Source: Terasakiella brassicae (lineage in GTDB: Bacteria > Pseudomonadota > Alphaproteobacteria > Rhodospirillales > Terasakiellaceae). Taken from it: a stretch of 64,000 nucleotides of DNA. The stretch spans positions 62,001 to 126,000 of the forward strand of contig NZ_BMHV01000010.1 in the NCBI RefSeq assembly GCF_014641495.1, written 5' to 3'. Under the pieces are notes generated by a model, which was not told the DNA's origin, did no database searches, and saw only the letters and a program-made list of their open reading frames with translations. Positions 26,673 through 36,174 of the stretch are shown one piece after another; position 1 is the stretch's first letter; every line of letters starts with the position of its first letter. A program made the translations under genes and the position numbers.

Positions 26673-27182
26673 ATGAACCGAATTTTCCAAACCAAGCCCT
26701 ACCTTGCGGGTCTTTTGATCTCACTGCTTGTTCTATGCATCGATCAATGGAGTAAGTTTGTCATTGTCTACGATGTCATGATGCGCCCCCATGTGATCGA
26801 AGTGACCTCGTTTTTCAATATCGTCATGGCATGGAATCGAGGTGTCAGTTTCGGTATGTTCGGTTGGGATTCCTCGGTTAAGGTTTATGTTTTAACCGCT
26901 ATGGCCTTTGGTGCAGCAATCGGTTTGACCATTTGGATGGTGCGTGAAAATCGGATTCGCTTTGCCTTACCATGCGGAGCCATCATCGGTGGTGCCTTGG
27001 GCAACGGTATTGATCGCCTGCATTGGGGGGCGGTTGCCGACTTTCTTGATTTTCATATGGCAGGCTATCACTGGCCTGCTTTCAATGTTGCAGACATCGG
27101 CATCACCTGCGGAGCAACATTTTTGATTTTAGATAGCTTGTTTAGCAAGGCAGATTCATCTAAAACAGATGAGTGTGAATAG
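26673..27182 (+). CDS. lspA: Lipoprotein signal peptidase (signal peptidase II)
   Basis: The 169-residue inner-membrane aspartic protease cleaves signal peptides of diacylated prolipoproteins. It has four hydrophobic helices, the motif DQWSKFV near residue 24, the stretch GNGIDRLHWGAVADF (110-124) with likely catalytic Asp123, and FNVAD (137-141) with Asp141. AGGAT precedes the ATG. The next gene, itself a lipoprotein and so a likely substrate, begins within 20 bp of the stop codon. Confidence 0.96.
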   Translation: MNRIFQTKPYLAGLLISLLVLCIDQWSKFVIVYDVMMRPHVIEVTSFFNIVMAWNRGVSFGMFGWDSSVKVYVLTAMAFGAAIGLTIWMVRENRIRFALPCGAIIGGALGNGIDRLHWGAVADFLDFHMAGYHWPAFNVADIGITCGATFLILDSLFSKADSSKTDECE

Positions 27183-27200
27183 TTGGACAGTAAAACGGCG

Positions 27201-27782
27201 ATGAAAATGTCAGTACTCAACTTAAAAAATATGATGGTTTTAGCAATTGCAGTCGCGAGTCTGAGTGCCTGTGGTGATGCTAAAAAAATGATGGGTCTGG
27301 AAAAGACGGCGCCGGATGAATTTGCCGTTTATTCGCGTGCGCCACTCAGCTTGCCGCCGGATTACGCCCTCAAACCACCAAAGCCGGGGGCTGATCGCCC
27401 ACAGGCCGAAGACGAAACCCTTAAGGCCCAACGTGCCCTAACGGGTCGTGATGTCAATACGCCCCGTGCCAACGAAAATGGATATGCCAATATGACACCG
27501 GGTCTGGAGTCATTATTGCAACAAACCGGTGCCGCCGGTGTCGATCCGACTATCCGCCAGACGATTGACCGCGAAACCAGTGCCTTTGTCGAAGAATCAA
27601 AACATTTTACAGACGAAATTATGTTCTGGAAAAATAAAGAAGCCTTCGGCACCAAAGTTGATGCGGCCAAAGAAGCCCAACGTATTCGCGAGGCACAAGC
27701 TTTAGGTAAAGTTGTCGACGGTCAGGGTGCGGTTGTGATCGAACGCAAAGACCAAGCCATCCTTGAAGGCTTATTTAAATAA
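27201..27782 (+). CDS. DUF3035 (BamF-like) lipoprotein
   Basis: The protein (193 residues from the ATG at 27201) has a lipoprotein signal peptide ending in SLSAC, followed by the family pattern TAPDEFAVYSRAPLSLPPDYAL and a polar, helical C-terminal half. It matches DUF3035 (PF11233), named for BamF, an alphaproteobacterial subunit of the outer-membrane protein assembly complex. The frame is open to a TTG at 27183, directly after the lspA stop; a second ATG at 27207 is also possible, and none has a strong ribosome-binding sequence. It sits between lspA and periplasmic M16 proteases, a context pointing to envelope biogenesis. Confidence 0.82.
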   Translation: MKMSVLNLKNMMVLAIAVASLSACGDAKKMMGLEKTAPDEFAVYSRAPLSLPPDYALKPPKPGADRPQAEDETLKAQRALTGRDVNTPRANENGYANMTPGLESLLQQTGAAGVDPTIRQTIDRETSAFVEESKHFTDEIMFWKNKEAFGTKVDAAKEAQRIREAQALGKVVDGQGAVVIERKDQAILEGLFK

Positions 27783-27800
27783 ATGCCGCGATAAATCTGC

Positions 27801-27880
27801 CCTTGTTTGAACAAGGTTTCAGGCTAAATCCTTAAAGACTCGATTGGTTTCGTTTTTGCCATCCGTTTGAAACGGGTGGC
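27801..27880. repeat. Two hairpins ahead of the M16 protease pair
   Basis: CCTTG-TTTGAA-CAAGG (27801-27816) and a longer near-perfect stem (27858-27868 with 27870-27880, one G-U) share a TTTGAA-like centre. Neither is followed by a T-run. They may stabilise or end the upstream transcript; the second lies 14 bp before the ribosome-binding sequence of the first M16 gene. Confidence 0.45.
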
Positions 27881-27905
27881 TCCCTATTGATTGTTTGAGG
27901 TAAAC

Positions 27906-29246
27906 GTGCGTTTTCTTATTGCTGCATTGATCGGCCTGCTTGTTTCCTTTCCGCTACAGGCCCGCGTTTTTAATCCGCAAAGCTTTACACTGGAAAACGG
28001 GATGCAGGTGGTTCTGATCCCGAATACCCGCGTCCCTGTTGTAAAACATATGGTTTGGTATCGCGTGGGTTCTGCTGATGAACCGGCAGGTAAGTCCGGC
28101 ATTGCCCACTTTTTTGAACATCTGATGTTCAAGGGAACACCCAGCATCCCTGCGGGTGAATTTTCAAGAATCGTTGCCAAAAATGGGGGGCGCGATAACG
28201 CTTTTACCTCGTACGACTATACCGCCTATTTTCAAACCGTTGCCAAAGATCGTCTCGAACTGGTTATGAAAATGGAAGCCGATCGTATGACGCATCTGAG
28301 CCTGACAAAAGAGGTCATTGAACCGGAACGTCTGGTGATCTTGGAAGAACGCCGCCAACGGACCGATAACGACCCCAGTGCACAATTGCGCGAACAAATT
28401 GACACCGTTCAATATATGAACCACCCCTATCGTATTCCTGTCATCGGCTGGGCCCACGAGATTGAAAACCTCAGCCTCAAGGATCTGCGAGATTTCTACA
28501 AACAATGGTATGCGCCCAACAATGCCGTTTTGGTCGTTGAAGGTGATGTCACAATGGAAGAACTGCGCCCTCTGGCTGAAAAATATTACGGTGTTATCCC
28601 ACGTGGACCCGATATAATCCGCCAACGCCCGAGCGAGCCCCCCGCCCATGCAGACCGCCGTGTGATAAAGAAAGACCCGCGTGTGCGTCAAGCCAGCCTG
28701 CAACGCAGTTACCTTGCCCCCAGCTATGGCGATGATAAAACAGATACAAAGGCACCTTATGCCTTGCAAATTCTCCAACAAATTATGAGCGGTTCAGCCA
28801 CAAGCCGTCTCTATCAATCTTTGGTCGTGGATCAAAAACTTGCCGTCTCTGCCGGTATGTCCTATTCCCCCACCCGTCTGGATGTGTCCGAACTGACCTT
28901 CTGGGCCAGTCCACAACAGGGGGTTTCCCCCGACAAGTTGGAAAAAGCCCTGATCAAGGAAATCGACTTGCTGATTGAAAAAGGTGTTGCACAGGATGAA
29001 GTCCTGCGTGCTCAAAAATCCCTCATCAACGATGCGGTGTTTGCCCGTGACAATCTGGGCACAGGCGCACAAGTGTTTGGCTCCACCCTCGCCATCGGCA
29101 TGACAATCGATAAAACCGAAAACTGGCCCGACGATATCAAATCCATCTCACGTGATGACGTCAATCGGGCTTTACGCAGCGTATTGGCAAATAAACACAC
29201 CGTAACCGGCATTTTGATGGCGGCTGAGAAGGGAGAAAAACAATGA
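27906..29246 (+). CDS. M16 family zinc metallopeptidase, catalytic subunit, periplasmic
   Basis: The 446-residue protein starts at GTG 27906, chosen because TTTGAGG lies 5 nt before it; a TTG at 27891 is the only earlier start. An N-terminal signal peptide (VRFLIAALIGLLVSFPLQA) sends it to the periplasm. The inverted zinc motif H68-F-F-E71-H72 and the downstream acidic ligand region (VILEERRQR) mark an active pitrilysin-type protease. It has the two M16 halves. Its stop overlaps the next ATG (ATGA), and the partner lacks the zinc motif, so the two likely form a heterodimer. Confidence 0.93.
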   Translation: MRFLIAALIGLLVSFPLQARVFNPQSFTLENGMQVVLIPNTRVPVVKHMVWYRVGSADEPAGKSGIAHFFEHLMFKGTPSIPAGEFSRIVAKNGGRDNAFTSYDYTAYFQTVAKDRLELVMKMEADRMTHLSLTKEVIEPERLVILEERRQRTDNDPSAQLREQIDTVQYMNHPYRIPVIGWAHEIENLSLKDLRDFYKQWYAPNNAVLVVEGDVTMEELRPLAEKYYGVIPRGPDIIRQRPSEPPAHADRRVIKKDPRVRQASLQRSYLAPSYGDDKTDTKAPYALQILQQIMSGSATSRLYQSLVVDQKLAVSAGMSYSPTRLDVSELTFWASPQQGVSPDKLEKALIKEIDLLIEKGVAQDEVLRAQKSLINDAVFARDNLGTGAQVFGSTLAIGMTIDKTENWPDDIKSISRDDVNRALRSVLANKHTVTGILMAAEKGEKQ

Positions 29247-30544
29247 TCCGATTTATTGTCCTTGCCGCCATAATCTTGCTGAACGTGCCCGCATATGCCT
29301 TGGCCCCCGTCCAGAAAGTCATTTCACAAAACGGCATTGAGGCTTGGTTGATCGAAGACCATACCAATCCCATCGTTTCCCTGCATTTCGGTTTTGAGGG
29401 CGGCAGCGCACAAGATCCTGTTGGAAAAGAAGGATTGGCCCGTCTGGCTTCTGCAACAATGGATGAAGGCGCCGGTGAATGGAACTCGCAAAGTTTTCAG
29501 GCCCGATTAAATGATCTGTCCATCACGTTACGGTTTGAAGCCAGCATGGACCGTTTTGGCGGTCACGTCCTGACCTTGCGGGAAAATCTGGAACCCGCCC
29601 TTGAGATGTTAAATCAGGCCTTGCTTGCTCCACGTTTTGAAAAAGACGCGATTGAACGTATTCGTGCACAAATTCTGGCAGAGCTGCGCCAACGCGAAGA
29701 AGATCCCGACACCATTGCAGCCCTGAACCTGTATCAGTCCATTTTTGCCGACCACCCCTATGCGCGGGGTTCTAAAGGGACCATAGAAGGCGTGCAAAAT
29801 ATAACACAGGCCGACTTACATAATTTTGTGCAAACCCGCCTTAACCGCCGTGATTTAAAGATCGGTGTATCCGGCGACATCACAGCCACAGAATTAAAAA
29901 CCCTGCTTGATAAAACCTTCGCCGCCCTGCCTGAAAAAACAGAAAACCGCCCGGTTTCGGATGCGGTTTTGCATTTGGACAATGAACTGAGCATCATTCA
30001 AAAACCCGTCCCGCAAAGCAGTATTCTGTTCGTGCAGGAAGGCGTCGAACGCCATGACGAAGATTTCTACGCAGCCTATGTTCTGAATTATATTTTAGGT
30101 GGCGGTGGGTTTTCGTCTCGTCTGACCGAAGAAGTTCGCGAAAAACGCGGGCTTGTCTATTCTGTCTACAGCTATCTGGCGGGCTATCAGCATGCCGATT
30201 TGTGGATTGTCGGGGCGGGTACCCAAAATGCGCGCGTCAAAGAAACATTGGATGTTGTGCGCGCCGAATGGAAAAAAGCCGCCACACAAGGTGTCAGTGC
30301 CGAAGAAGTGCGCGATGCCAAAACATTTTTAACCGGCTCCTTTGCCCTGCGGTTTAATTCCAGTGACAATATTGCGGCAATTCTTCTCGGGATGCAGATG
30401 GATAAACTCCCCATTGATTTTTTGGAACAACGCAACAAACAAGTGGAAGCTGTTACGCCTGAAGATGTCAACCGGGTTGCAAAAACTCTGCTGACACCGG
30501 ACAAATTAAAAGCCGTTGTTGTCGGTCAACCCGAAGGCCTTTAA
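29243..30544 (+). CDS. M16 family peptidase-like protein, non-catalytic subunit, periplasmic
   Basis: The 433-residue protein has a signal peptide (MIRFIVLAAIILLNVPAYA) and the M16 fold, but where HxxEH should stand it reads GLARLASATMDEG, so it cannot bind zinc. It keeps the substrate-binding R/Y region FSSRLTEEVREKRGLVYSV near residue 288 that completes the active site of the partner. This active/inactive pairing is usual for bacterial M16B proteases. The substrate is unknown. A clear terminator follows. Confidence 0.93.
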   Translation: MIRFIVLAAIILLNVPAYALAPVQKVISQNGIEAWLIEDHTNPIVSLHFGFEGGSAQDPVGKEGLARLASATMDEGAGEWNSQSFQARLNDLSITLRFEASMDRFGGHVLTLRENLEPALEMLNQALLAPRFEKDAIERIRAQILAELRQREEDPDTIAALNLYQSIFADHPYARGSKGTIEGVQNITQADLHNFVQTRLNRRDLKIGVSGDITATELKTLLDKTFAALPEKTENRPVSDAVLHLDNELSIIQKPVPQSSILFVQEGVERHDEDFYAAYVLNYILGGGGFSSRLTEEVREKRGLVYSVYSYLAGYQHADLWIVGAGTQNARVKETLDVVRAEWKKAATQGVSAEEVRDAKTFLTGSFALRFNSSDNIAAILLGMQMDKLPIDFLEQRNKQVEAVTPEDVNRVAKTLLTPDKLKAVVVGQPEGL

Positions 30545-30551
30545 CAAAAAA

Positions 30552-30588
30552 AGCCCGCTGCCTATAAAGAACAGCGGGCTCTTTTTTT
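30552..30588 (+). terminator. Rho-independent terminator after the M16 gene pair
   Basis: A perfect 9-bp GC-rich stem (30552-30560 with 30572-30580) is followed by C and seven T (30582-30588). It lies 7 bp after the stop codon. Confidence 0.93.
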
Positions 30589-30706
30589 ATTTTCATTGTT
30601 ATATTAGATTTTATTGATAACCGTCAATGCCACAGGTGCGCTTATTGCGTATCACGATCAGGAGGGATAAGCTTTCCTTTCCCCCCTTTATTTTCGAGAT
30701 GCAGCC

Positions 30707-31666
30707 ATGTCAGAAAAACACAGTAGCCTCCAACATTTCCCCTTACCCATGTTTTCAACAACAATGGGGCTGTCCGGCTTGACCATTATTTCACATAAAA
30801 TGGAATGGATGCTCGGCAGTAACGGTATTGTATTTTACACGCTCGCCTATCTGACACTGGCCATTTATATTGTAATCCTTGCGACTTATACCCTCAAGTC
30901 CCTGCGCTATCCTCAAGCCGTGCTGGCAGATTGGAACCATCCGATCAAAATTAGTTTTTTCCCCGCCGCCAGTATCAGTCTGCTTTTACTTGGCGCGGCC
31001 TTTTACCCCATTAATGAACGGCTCTCTTTCTTTCTGTGGGCAACCGGGTGCTTCTTCCAATTTTTCCTATCTATGGCAATCATTAGTAGCTGGATCAATC
31101 ACGCCCGCTATGAGGTGGTTCATAGTACCCCGGCCTGGTTTATCCCTGCCGTTGGGAATATTATTGTGCCTTTGGTCGGCGTGCGTCACGCGCCTCTGGA
31201 ACTATCCTGGTTTTTCTTTGCCTGGGGCATTTTGTTCTGGGTGATCCTGCTGATCCTGATCATCAACCGCTTGATGTTTCACAATCCCATGCCGCAAAAG
31301 CTGCTGCCGACTTTATTTATTCTGCTTGCCCCGCCCAGTATCGGTTTTGTCTCCTACATTCAAATGACAGGTGAACTCGATACACTCGGGCGGTTGATCT
31401 ATTATTGGGCGGCCTTTTTCTTCTGTTTATTGCTTTCTCAAATTCACCGTATGGTGCGCATCAAGTTTGCAATGTCGTGGTGGGCCTATACCTTCCCGCT
31501 GGCTGCTTTTACCAGTGCCACCCTTTTGATGGGGCAATTGACCCATCTCGCCTTTTTCGACTATCTCGCACAAGTGCTTTATGTCCTGACATGGGTTGTC
31601 ATTGCCAGCTTATTTCTGCGCACTGTTATTGCTCTATTCAAATGCGAAATTTGTGTGCCGGATTAA
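30707..31666 (+). CDS. SLAC1/TehA (TDT) family anion channel-like membrane protein
   Basis: The 319-residue protein has about ten membrane helices in the arrangement of the tellurite-resistance/dicarboxylate transporter (TDT) family. Typical stretches are FPLPMFSTTMGLSGL at the start, TPAWFIPAVGNIIVPLVG in helix 5 region and FAMSWWAYTFPLAAFTSA in helix 9. Members include the TehA anion channel and plant SLAC1. The permeating anion is unknown. It is a lone gene between a terminator and the convergent corrin operon, with its own promoter expected in the 118-bp gap. Confidence 0.88.
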   Translation: MSEKHSSLQHFPLPMFSTTMGLSGLTIISHKMEWMLGSNGIVFYTLAYLTLAIYIVILATYTLKSLRYPQAVLADWNHPIKISFFPAASISLLLLGAAFYPINERLSFFLWATGCFFQFFLSMAIISSWINHARYEVVHSTPAWFIPAVGNIIVPLVGVRHAPLELSWFFFAWGILFWVILLILIINRLMFHNPMPQKLLPTLFILLAPPSIGFVSYIQMTGELDTLGRLIYYWAAFFFCLLLSQIHRMVRIKFAMSWWAYTFPLAAFTSATLLMGQLTHLAFFDYLAQVLYVLTWVVIASLFLRTVIALFKCEICVPD

Positions 31667-31682
31667 CCCTGCTCGTAGCAGA

Positions 31683-31718
31683 AAAAGAAGAAAGCGAGGT
31701 TTTACGCTTTCTTCTTTT
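31683..31718. terminator. Bidirectional terminator between the SLAC1-like gene and cobM
   Basis: A 14-bp perfect stem (31683-31696 with 31705-31718) with an 8-nt loop is T-rich on its 3' arm on both strands. It overlaps the last codons of cobM (stop at 31702) and lies 16 bp past the plus-strand stop. Confidence 0.75.
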
Positions 31719-32466
31719 CACGCAAGACATGGGTATGATCCACGTCATAAAGCTTGCTGTCGGTAAAATCTTCACTGCCCAGCACATGACCAACCAAAAT
31801 CAAAGCTGTGCGGGTAATCCCGCTGTCTTTTACCTTTGCCCGGATGTCGGAAAGCGTGCCATGAATAAAGGCTTCATCCGGCCATGACACACGATAGGCC
31901 ACAACAACCGGGCAGTCCGCACCATAATAAGGGCTCAGTGTGTCCACCACGTGTTTCAGGTTATTAACCGACAAATGAATTGCCAAGGTTGCGCCGCTTT
32001 TGGCAAAGGTTTCCAGATCCTCGTTATTCGGCATTTTGGAAGAACGAACGGCTGTTCGCGTCAACACGATGGATTGGGACACATCCGGCAAGGTGAGTTC
32101 GGTCTTTAAGGCCGCCGAGGCTGCCGCATAGGCTGACACACCGGGTACAACTTCATAATCAATATCCAGTTTATCCAGACGGCGCATCTGTTCGGCAATT
32201 GCCCCGTAAAGACAGGGATCCCCGGAATGAACACGGGCGACATCATGACCTTGTTTGTGCGCTTCTTCGATTTCAGTAATGATCTCGTCCAAATGCATCG
32301 GCGCCGTATCTTTCACCACAGCTGCCTTATCAGCTTGGGCAACAATACCTTCCGGGACCAAGGATCCAGCAAATAAGACCACTGGGGCTTCCTTGATGAT
32401 ATTAAGCCCACGCACCGTGATTAAATCCGGTGCCCCCGGACCTGCGCCGATAAAATAAACCGTCAT
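31702..32466 (-). CDS. cobM: Precorrin-4 / cobalt-precorrin-4 C11-methyltransferase
   Basis: The 254-residue SAM-dependent enzyme methylates C11 of the corrin precursor. It has the tetrapyrrole methylase N-terminal loop YFIGAGPGAPDLITVRG (4-20), the catalytic-site stretch VHSGDPCLYGA near 80 and VPGVSAYAAASAAL near 105. It corresponds to CobM/CbiF. It is the last gene of the corrin operon; its ATG overlaps the stop of the cbiG-cobJ fusion (ATGA). The lysine-rich end (REKKKA) is encoded within a terminator hairpin. Confidence 0.95.
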   Translation of the reverse strand: MTVYFIGAGPGAPDLITVRGLNIIKEAPVVLFAGSLVPEGIVAQADKAAVVKDTAPMHLDEIITEIEEAHKQGHDVARVHSGDPCLYGAIAEQMRRLDKLDIDYEVVPGVSAYAAASAALKTELTLPDVSQSIVLTRTAVRSSKMPNNEDLETFAKSGATLAIHLSVNNLKHVVDTLSPYYGADCPVVVAYRVSWPDEAFIHGTLSDIRAKVKDSGITRTALILVGHVLGSEDFTDSKLYDVDHTHVLREKKKA

Positions 32467-34277
32467 GATTGCACCTTCATTTTCTTTTCATAGCCACGTG
32501 GCGTATAGACCCATTTATTGACACCACGTTCAATGACGCGGCTTTGACTGGAACCGACCAAAACCATAGTCAGCATATCCGCATGATCGGACGTTAATTC
32601 GCCCAAGGTAATCACCTCAAGGCTTTCAGTCGCACGCCCCAGATTGCGCCCCAAAACGACAGGCGTTTCTGCCGGGCGTCCCGTCAACAAGATATCGCGG
32701 GCCTTTTCAATTTGCGTCACCCGGCGTTTGGAACGCGGGTTATAGAACGCTACAACGAAATCGCCATCGGCCGCCGCTTTCAACCGTCGTTGGATATCTT
32801 CCCACGGCGTCAACAGATCAGACAGGGAAATAGTGCAAAAATCATGGTTAATCGGTGCCCCAATGCGCGCCGCACAGGCTTGCAAGGCCGAAATACCCGG
32901 TGCAACATCAATGCGCAGACGGTTCCATTCAGGTTTATTTTCTTTATCCAGCAATTCAAATGCCAATGTCGCCAAGGCATAAATCCCGGCATCACCAGAA
33001 CAAACCAGACAGACCCGTTTTCCCTCTGCCGCCAAATCAAGGGCAATACGGGCACGTTTTTCTTCATTCGCCAGACCGCTTTCGTGACGGTCTTTCCCAA
33101 CGATCAGATCCTCGACCAGATCAAGGTACAAACCATACCCCACCACATCGGTGGCTTCACGCAAGGCTTGTGTCGCCTGTGGGGATCGCCATTCATCAGA
33201 ACCCGGACCGATACCGATCACGGACAAATATCCCTGCGCCCGGCCCAATGCAACGGGTTGTAAATCAACCGGGGAACGCCCGATCGCACAAGTTGCCTTG
33301 TCCGTTTTTTGTTTTTCAACAACCAATTCACCCAGACCACCAACAGCTGCCAAGGCAGCCCCTTCGGCCACACCATGACAGCCCACCTCGTCAAAGACAA
33401 CATCAGACGGGTTCTTCAGGCGCGGTGTTTGGGCCTCCAATTCTTCAGGTGTGAAGAAACGTGCCGGCACCCCCAGCACATCGGCCAAGGCATGCACGGC
33501 TGCTTCGTTGGCCTTGACATCAACAGAAACCACGCAGCCAATCGATTGGCGCGATAATCCAGCGCTGGCCAAAGTTGCCAAGGCATGTTCGATTAAATGA
33601 TCGGCTGGACAGTTTCTCTCACATCCCACACCCAAGGCCAGTACGGGCGGATGGAATAACAATTCATTGCCGTCAGGTTCAACATCACGATCAGAAATCC
33701 GAATACGCGGAAAACCGACATCTTCAAAGGACAGGCCTTTTTCTTCCAACCAGACCGCTTCGCCCGCTTCAACTTCCAAGGAAACCGGATCATGGTTTAA
33801 CAAAGCTGCGGCAACATCTTTGGCATAATCAGGATTGGCAATCCGCCAACCGCGTGGCGGTTCATCCAGCGCCACACCGAAATTCAGTTCTCCGGCTGTT
33901 GTGATGGCAGCAGCGCCTTCCAAAATATCGGCAATCCAGCGCGCCAGTTCATTTGCACCGTGATGCCCCCCCAGCAACGGAACCGCACAGGAGGCGTCTT
34001 CAGCAACCGCAACCACGGGCGGTTCTGCCCATTTATCCGCCAGCAACGGGGCCAGCGCACGGATCAAAATACCGCTGGCGCAAATGCCGATAATCGGCTG
34101 TCCTTTGCGAAAGAGGCTGCGCACATGGTCAATGGTATTGTCAAAAGCAATCGCACAATCAGGGAGGCGTTTTTTCAAACCGTGAATTTCCACATCCCCC
34201 ATTGTCTGGGCCAGTTCTTGCGCCAGTTGATAGCCACCTGTGCTGAGACAGATCAATGCCGGAGTTGTCTGGGTCAT
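32463..34277 (-). CDS. cobJ: CbiG - CobJ/CbiH fusion (cobalt-precorrin-5A hydrolase plus C17-methyltransferase)
   Basis: The 604-residue protein joins two enzymes of ring contraction. Residues 1-about 335 are CbiG: N-terminal domain with GICASGILIRALAPLL, GHHGANELARWIA, and the C-terminal CbiG domain with ALGVGCERNCPAD. Residues about 349-604 are the C17-methyltransferase, starting LSVIGIGPGSDEW and containing VCSGDAGIYALA and FYNPRSKRR. CbiG opens the lactone and releases acetaldehyde in the cobalt-early route. The ATG at 34277 overlaps the cobI stop and has GAGG 7 nt upstream, so I prefer it to the GTG at 34283. Confidence 0.95.
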   Translation of the reverse strand: MTQTTPALICLSTGGYQLAQELAQTMGDVEIHGLKKRLPDCAIAFDNTIDHVRSLFRKGQPIIGICASGILIRALAPLLADKWAEPPVVAVAEDASCAVPLLGGHHGANELARWIADILEGAAAITTAGELNFGVALDEPPRGWRIANPDYAKDVAAALLNHDPVSLEVEAGEAVWLEEKGLSFEDVGFPRIRISDRDVEPDGNELLFHPPVLALGVGCERNCPADHLIEHALATLASAGLSRQSIGCVVSVDVKANEAAVHALADVLGVPARFFTPEELEAQTPRLKNPSDVVFDEVGCHGVAEGAALAAVGGLGELVVEKQKTDKATCAIGRSPVDLQPVALGRAQGYLSVIGIGPGSDEWRSPQATQALREATDVVGYGLYLDLVEDLIVGKDRHESGLANEEKRARIALDLAAEGKRVCLVCSGDAGIYALATLAFELLDKENKPEWNRLRIDVAPGISALQACAARIGAPINHDFCTISLSDLLTPWEDIQRRLKAAADGDFVVAFYNPRSKRRVTQIEKARDILLTGRPAETPVVLGRNLGRATESLEVITLGELTSDHADMLTMVLVGSSQSRVIERGVNKWVYTPRGYEKKMKVQS

Positions 34278-34978
34278 TTCCACGCCTCGCCGCGTTTATG
34301 TACAATAATCATCGAAAAATACGGTGCCTTTTCAAAAGTTGCCTCGTCCAGAGACATCATTTTTTGTGTCTCCATTGTGGCATGTTCAATGTAATAAGCA
34401 TGTTCGTTTAAGCCCAAGGTGCCGATCACATCACGTACCTTGGCAAAGTGGCGTCCCACTTTCATAATGATCGCCGCATCACACAGTTGCAGGCGTTCTA
34501 ACAAATCTTCACTGGGCAACGGAGCCGGTAAAATCGTCAACACATCGGCCCGCGATGTAATCGGCACGCCCAACTGGCAACAGCTTGCCATCGCAGAAGA
34601 AACACCGGGGACAACACGCGTTTCAAAACGATCCGCCAGCCGGGCATAGATATACATGAAGGACCCGAAGAAGAACGGATCGCCTTCGCACAAAACCGCA
34701 ACGTCTTTACCCTCAGCCAGTTTTTGCGCAATTTCTTCGCTATATTGATCGTAAACATCATTGGCGGGGAAATCACCGGGGATCATCGGCGTATCGATTT
34801 TAATTTCGTCCTGCCCACCGGGAAGGTGTTTTTCAACAATGGATCGCGCCAAGCTCGACTTACCAACCGGGGCCGGATAGGCAATCACCGGGGCGGCCTG
34901 AAGAATATTCAGCGCCTTTAAGGTGATTAAATCAGGATCGCCCGGACCAATGCCCAGACCGTACAAAGTACCTGCCAT
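34274..34978 (-). CDS. cobI: Precorrin-2 / cobalt-precorrin-2 C20-methyltransferase
   Basis: The 234-residue enzyme adds the C20 methyl group. Signature regions are LYGLGIGPGDPDLITLKAL (5-23), AVLCEGDPFFFGSFMYIY near 95 and VVPGVSSAMASCCQLG near 120. It corresponds to CobI/CbiL. Its start lies 5 bp after the cobL stop, and its own stop overlaps the cbiG-cobJ start (ATGA), so translation is probably coupled along the operon. Confidence 0.96.
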   Translation of the reverse strand: MAGTLYGLGIGPGDPDLITLKALNILQAAPVIAYPAPVGKSSLARSIVEKHLPGGQDEIKIDTPMIPGDFPANDVYDQYSEEIAQKLAEGKDVAVLCEGDPFFFGSFMYIYARLADRFETRVVPGVSSAMASCCQLGVPITSRADVLTILPAPLPSEDLLERLQLCDAAIIMKVGRHFAKVRDVIGTLGLNEHAYYIEHATMETQKMMSLDEATFEKAPYFSMIIVHKRGEAWK

Positions 34979-34983
34979 ATGTT

Positions 34984-36174
34984 CTATTCCTTTAACGCCG
35001 ACAGTTGCAAGACGGGCGCCATTGGTTTCAGCGCCGTCATTGTGCCAACGTTTTCTTCACGCGAAACGGCGATACGGGTCAACCGTGCGCCGAACTTGTG
35101 CGCAAAATGCAACATTTCGCGCTCAGCCTCAAGTGTTACTGCATTTGCAACCAATCGCCCACCAATTGGCAAGACGTTCCAGCAGGTTTCCAGCAAGCCG
35201 GGAATGGAGATACCACCCCCAACAAAAACAGCATCCGGCTGGGGTAATCCGTGCAATGCATTCGGGACACGACCATCAACAATTTCCAAGGTCGGCACAC
35301 CCAAGGCCGCCCCGTTATGGGCAATCATGGATCGGCGCTTATCATTTTGTTCAATCGCAATTGCATGACATTTGGGGTGGGCGCGCATCCATTCAATCGC
35401 AATGGACCCGCATCCGGCCCCGACATCCCACAACAGTTCACCGGGTTGCGGCGCAAGACTGGATAATGTCACCGCCCGCACTTCGCGTTTGGTCAATTGC
35501 CCGTCATGTTCAAACAAATCATCATCCAGACCATTGGTCACAGGCAGGCGGCGGGCCTTTTCTTCTGCAACGCATTCCACCGCGATGGTATTCAGGTCCG
35601 CAACTTTTGCCGTCCAACCGGTTGCACTGCCCTGCAGATGGTTTTCTTTCTCCCCGCCCATATGTTCAAACACATTCAGGCGAGAGGCACCATACCCATA
35701 TTTTGCCAAAAGATCGGCGACCTCAATCGGGGATTTTCCATCCCGGCTGAGGATCAGGATTTTCACCCCATCGGCCACATACCTGTTCAAACTTTCCAAG
35801 GCACGACCATGAATGGTCATACAGACACAATCCGGGATCGCCCATCCCATCCGCGCCGCCGCCAGTGAAAAGGCACCGTTCGCCGGATGAATGGTAATGT
35901 CTCGCTTATCGAAATGCTTCAACAGAGTTGTGCCAATGCCAAACCATAACGGCTCCCCCGTTGCCAAAACGACAATGGATTTGTCCAGACGGTCTTTAAT
36001 CGCCTCAATCCCGTGGTTTAACCCGCTACCCCATGATATTTTTTCAGCCAAGGTCGTCACCATATCCAGATGACGTTCCCCACCGACCAGAACATCTGCG
36101 CTTTCAATCAAGGCCCGTGATGTTGGATTTACCCCGTCCAGACCATCTTCACCAATACCGATAATATGGATCAT
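34984..36174 (-). CDS. cobL: Precorrin-6Y C5,15-methyltransferase (decarboxylating), CbiE-CbiT fusion
   Basis: The 396-residue protein combines CbiE and CbiT. The N-terminal tetrapyrrole methylase domain (about 1-200) begins IHIIGIGEDGLDGVNPTSR. The C-terminal class I methyltransferase (about 210-396) has the SAM-binding LLWDVGAGCGSIAIEWMRAH and DAVFVGGGISIPGLLE. It methylates C5 and C15 and decarboxylates the acetate side chain at C12. Length agrees with CobL. The start overlaps the stop of the cobH fusion (ATGA at 36174-36171). Confidence 0.96.
   Translation of the reverse strand: MIHIIGIGEDGLDGVNPTSRALIESADVLVGGERHLDMVTTLAEKISWGSGLNHGIEAIKDRLDKSIVVLATGEPLWFGIGTTLLKHFDKRDITIHPANGAFSLAAARMGWAIPDCVCMTIHGRALESLNRYVADGVKILILSRDGKSPIEVADLLAKYGYGASRLNVFEHMGGEKENHLQGSATGWTAKVADLNTIAVECVAEEKARRLPVTNGLDDDLFEHDGQLTKREVRAVTLSSLAPQPGELLWDVGAGCGSIAIEWMRAHPKCHAIAIEQNDKRRSMIAHNGAALGVPTLEIVDGRVPNALHGLPQPDAVFVGGGISIPGLLETCWNVLPIGGRLVANAVTLEAEREMLHFAHKFGARLTRIAVSREENVGTMTALKPMAPVLQLSALKE

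Noticed and set aside
34923-35750. 275-codon plus-strand frame opposite cobL
   Set aside because: Arg/Pro/His-rich shadow of the cobL codons; cobL has full homology and operon context.
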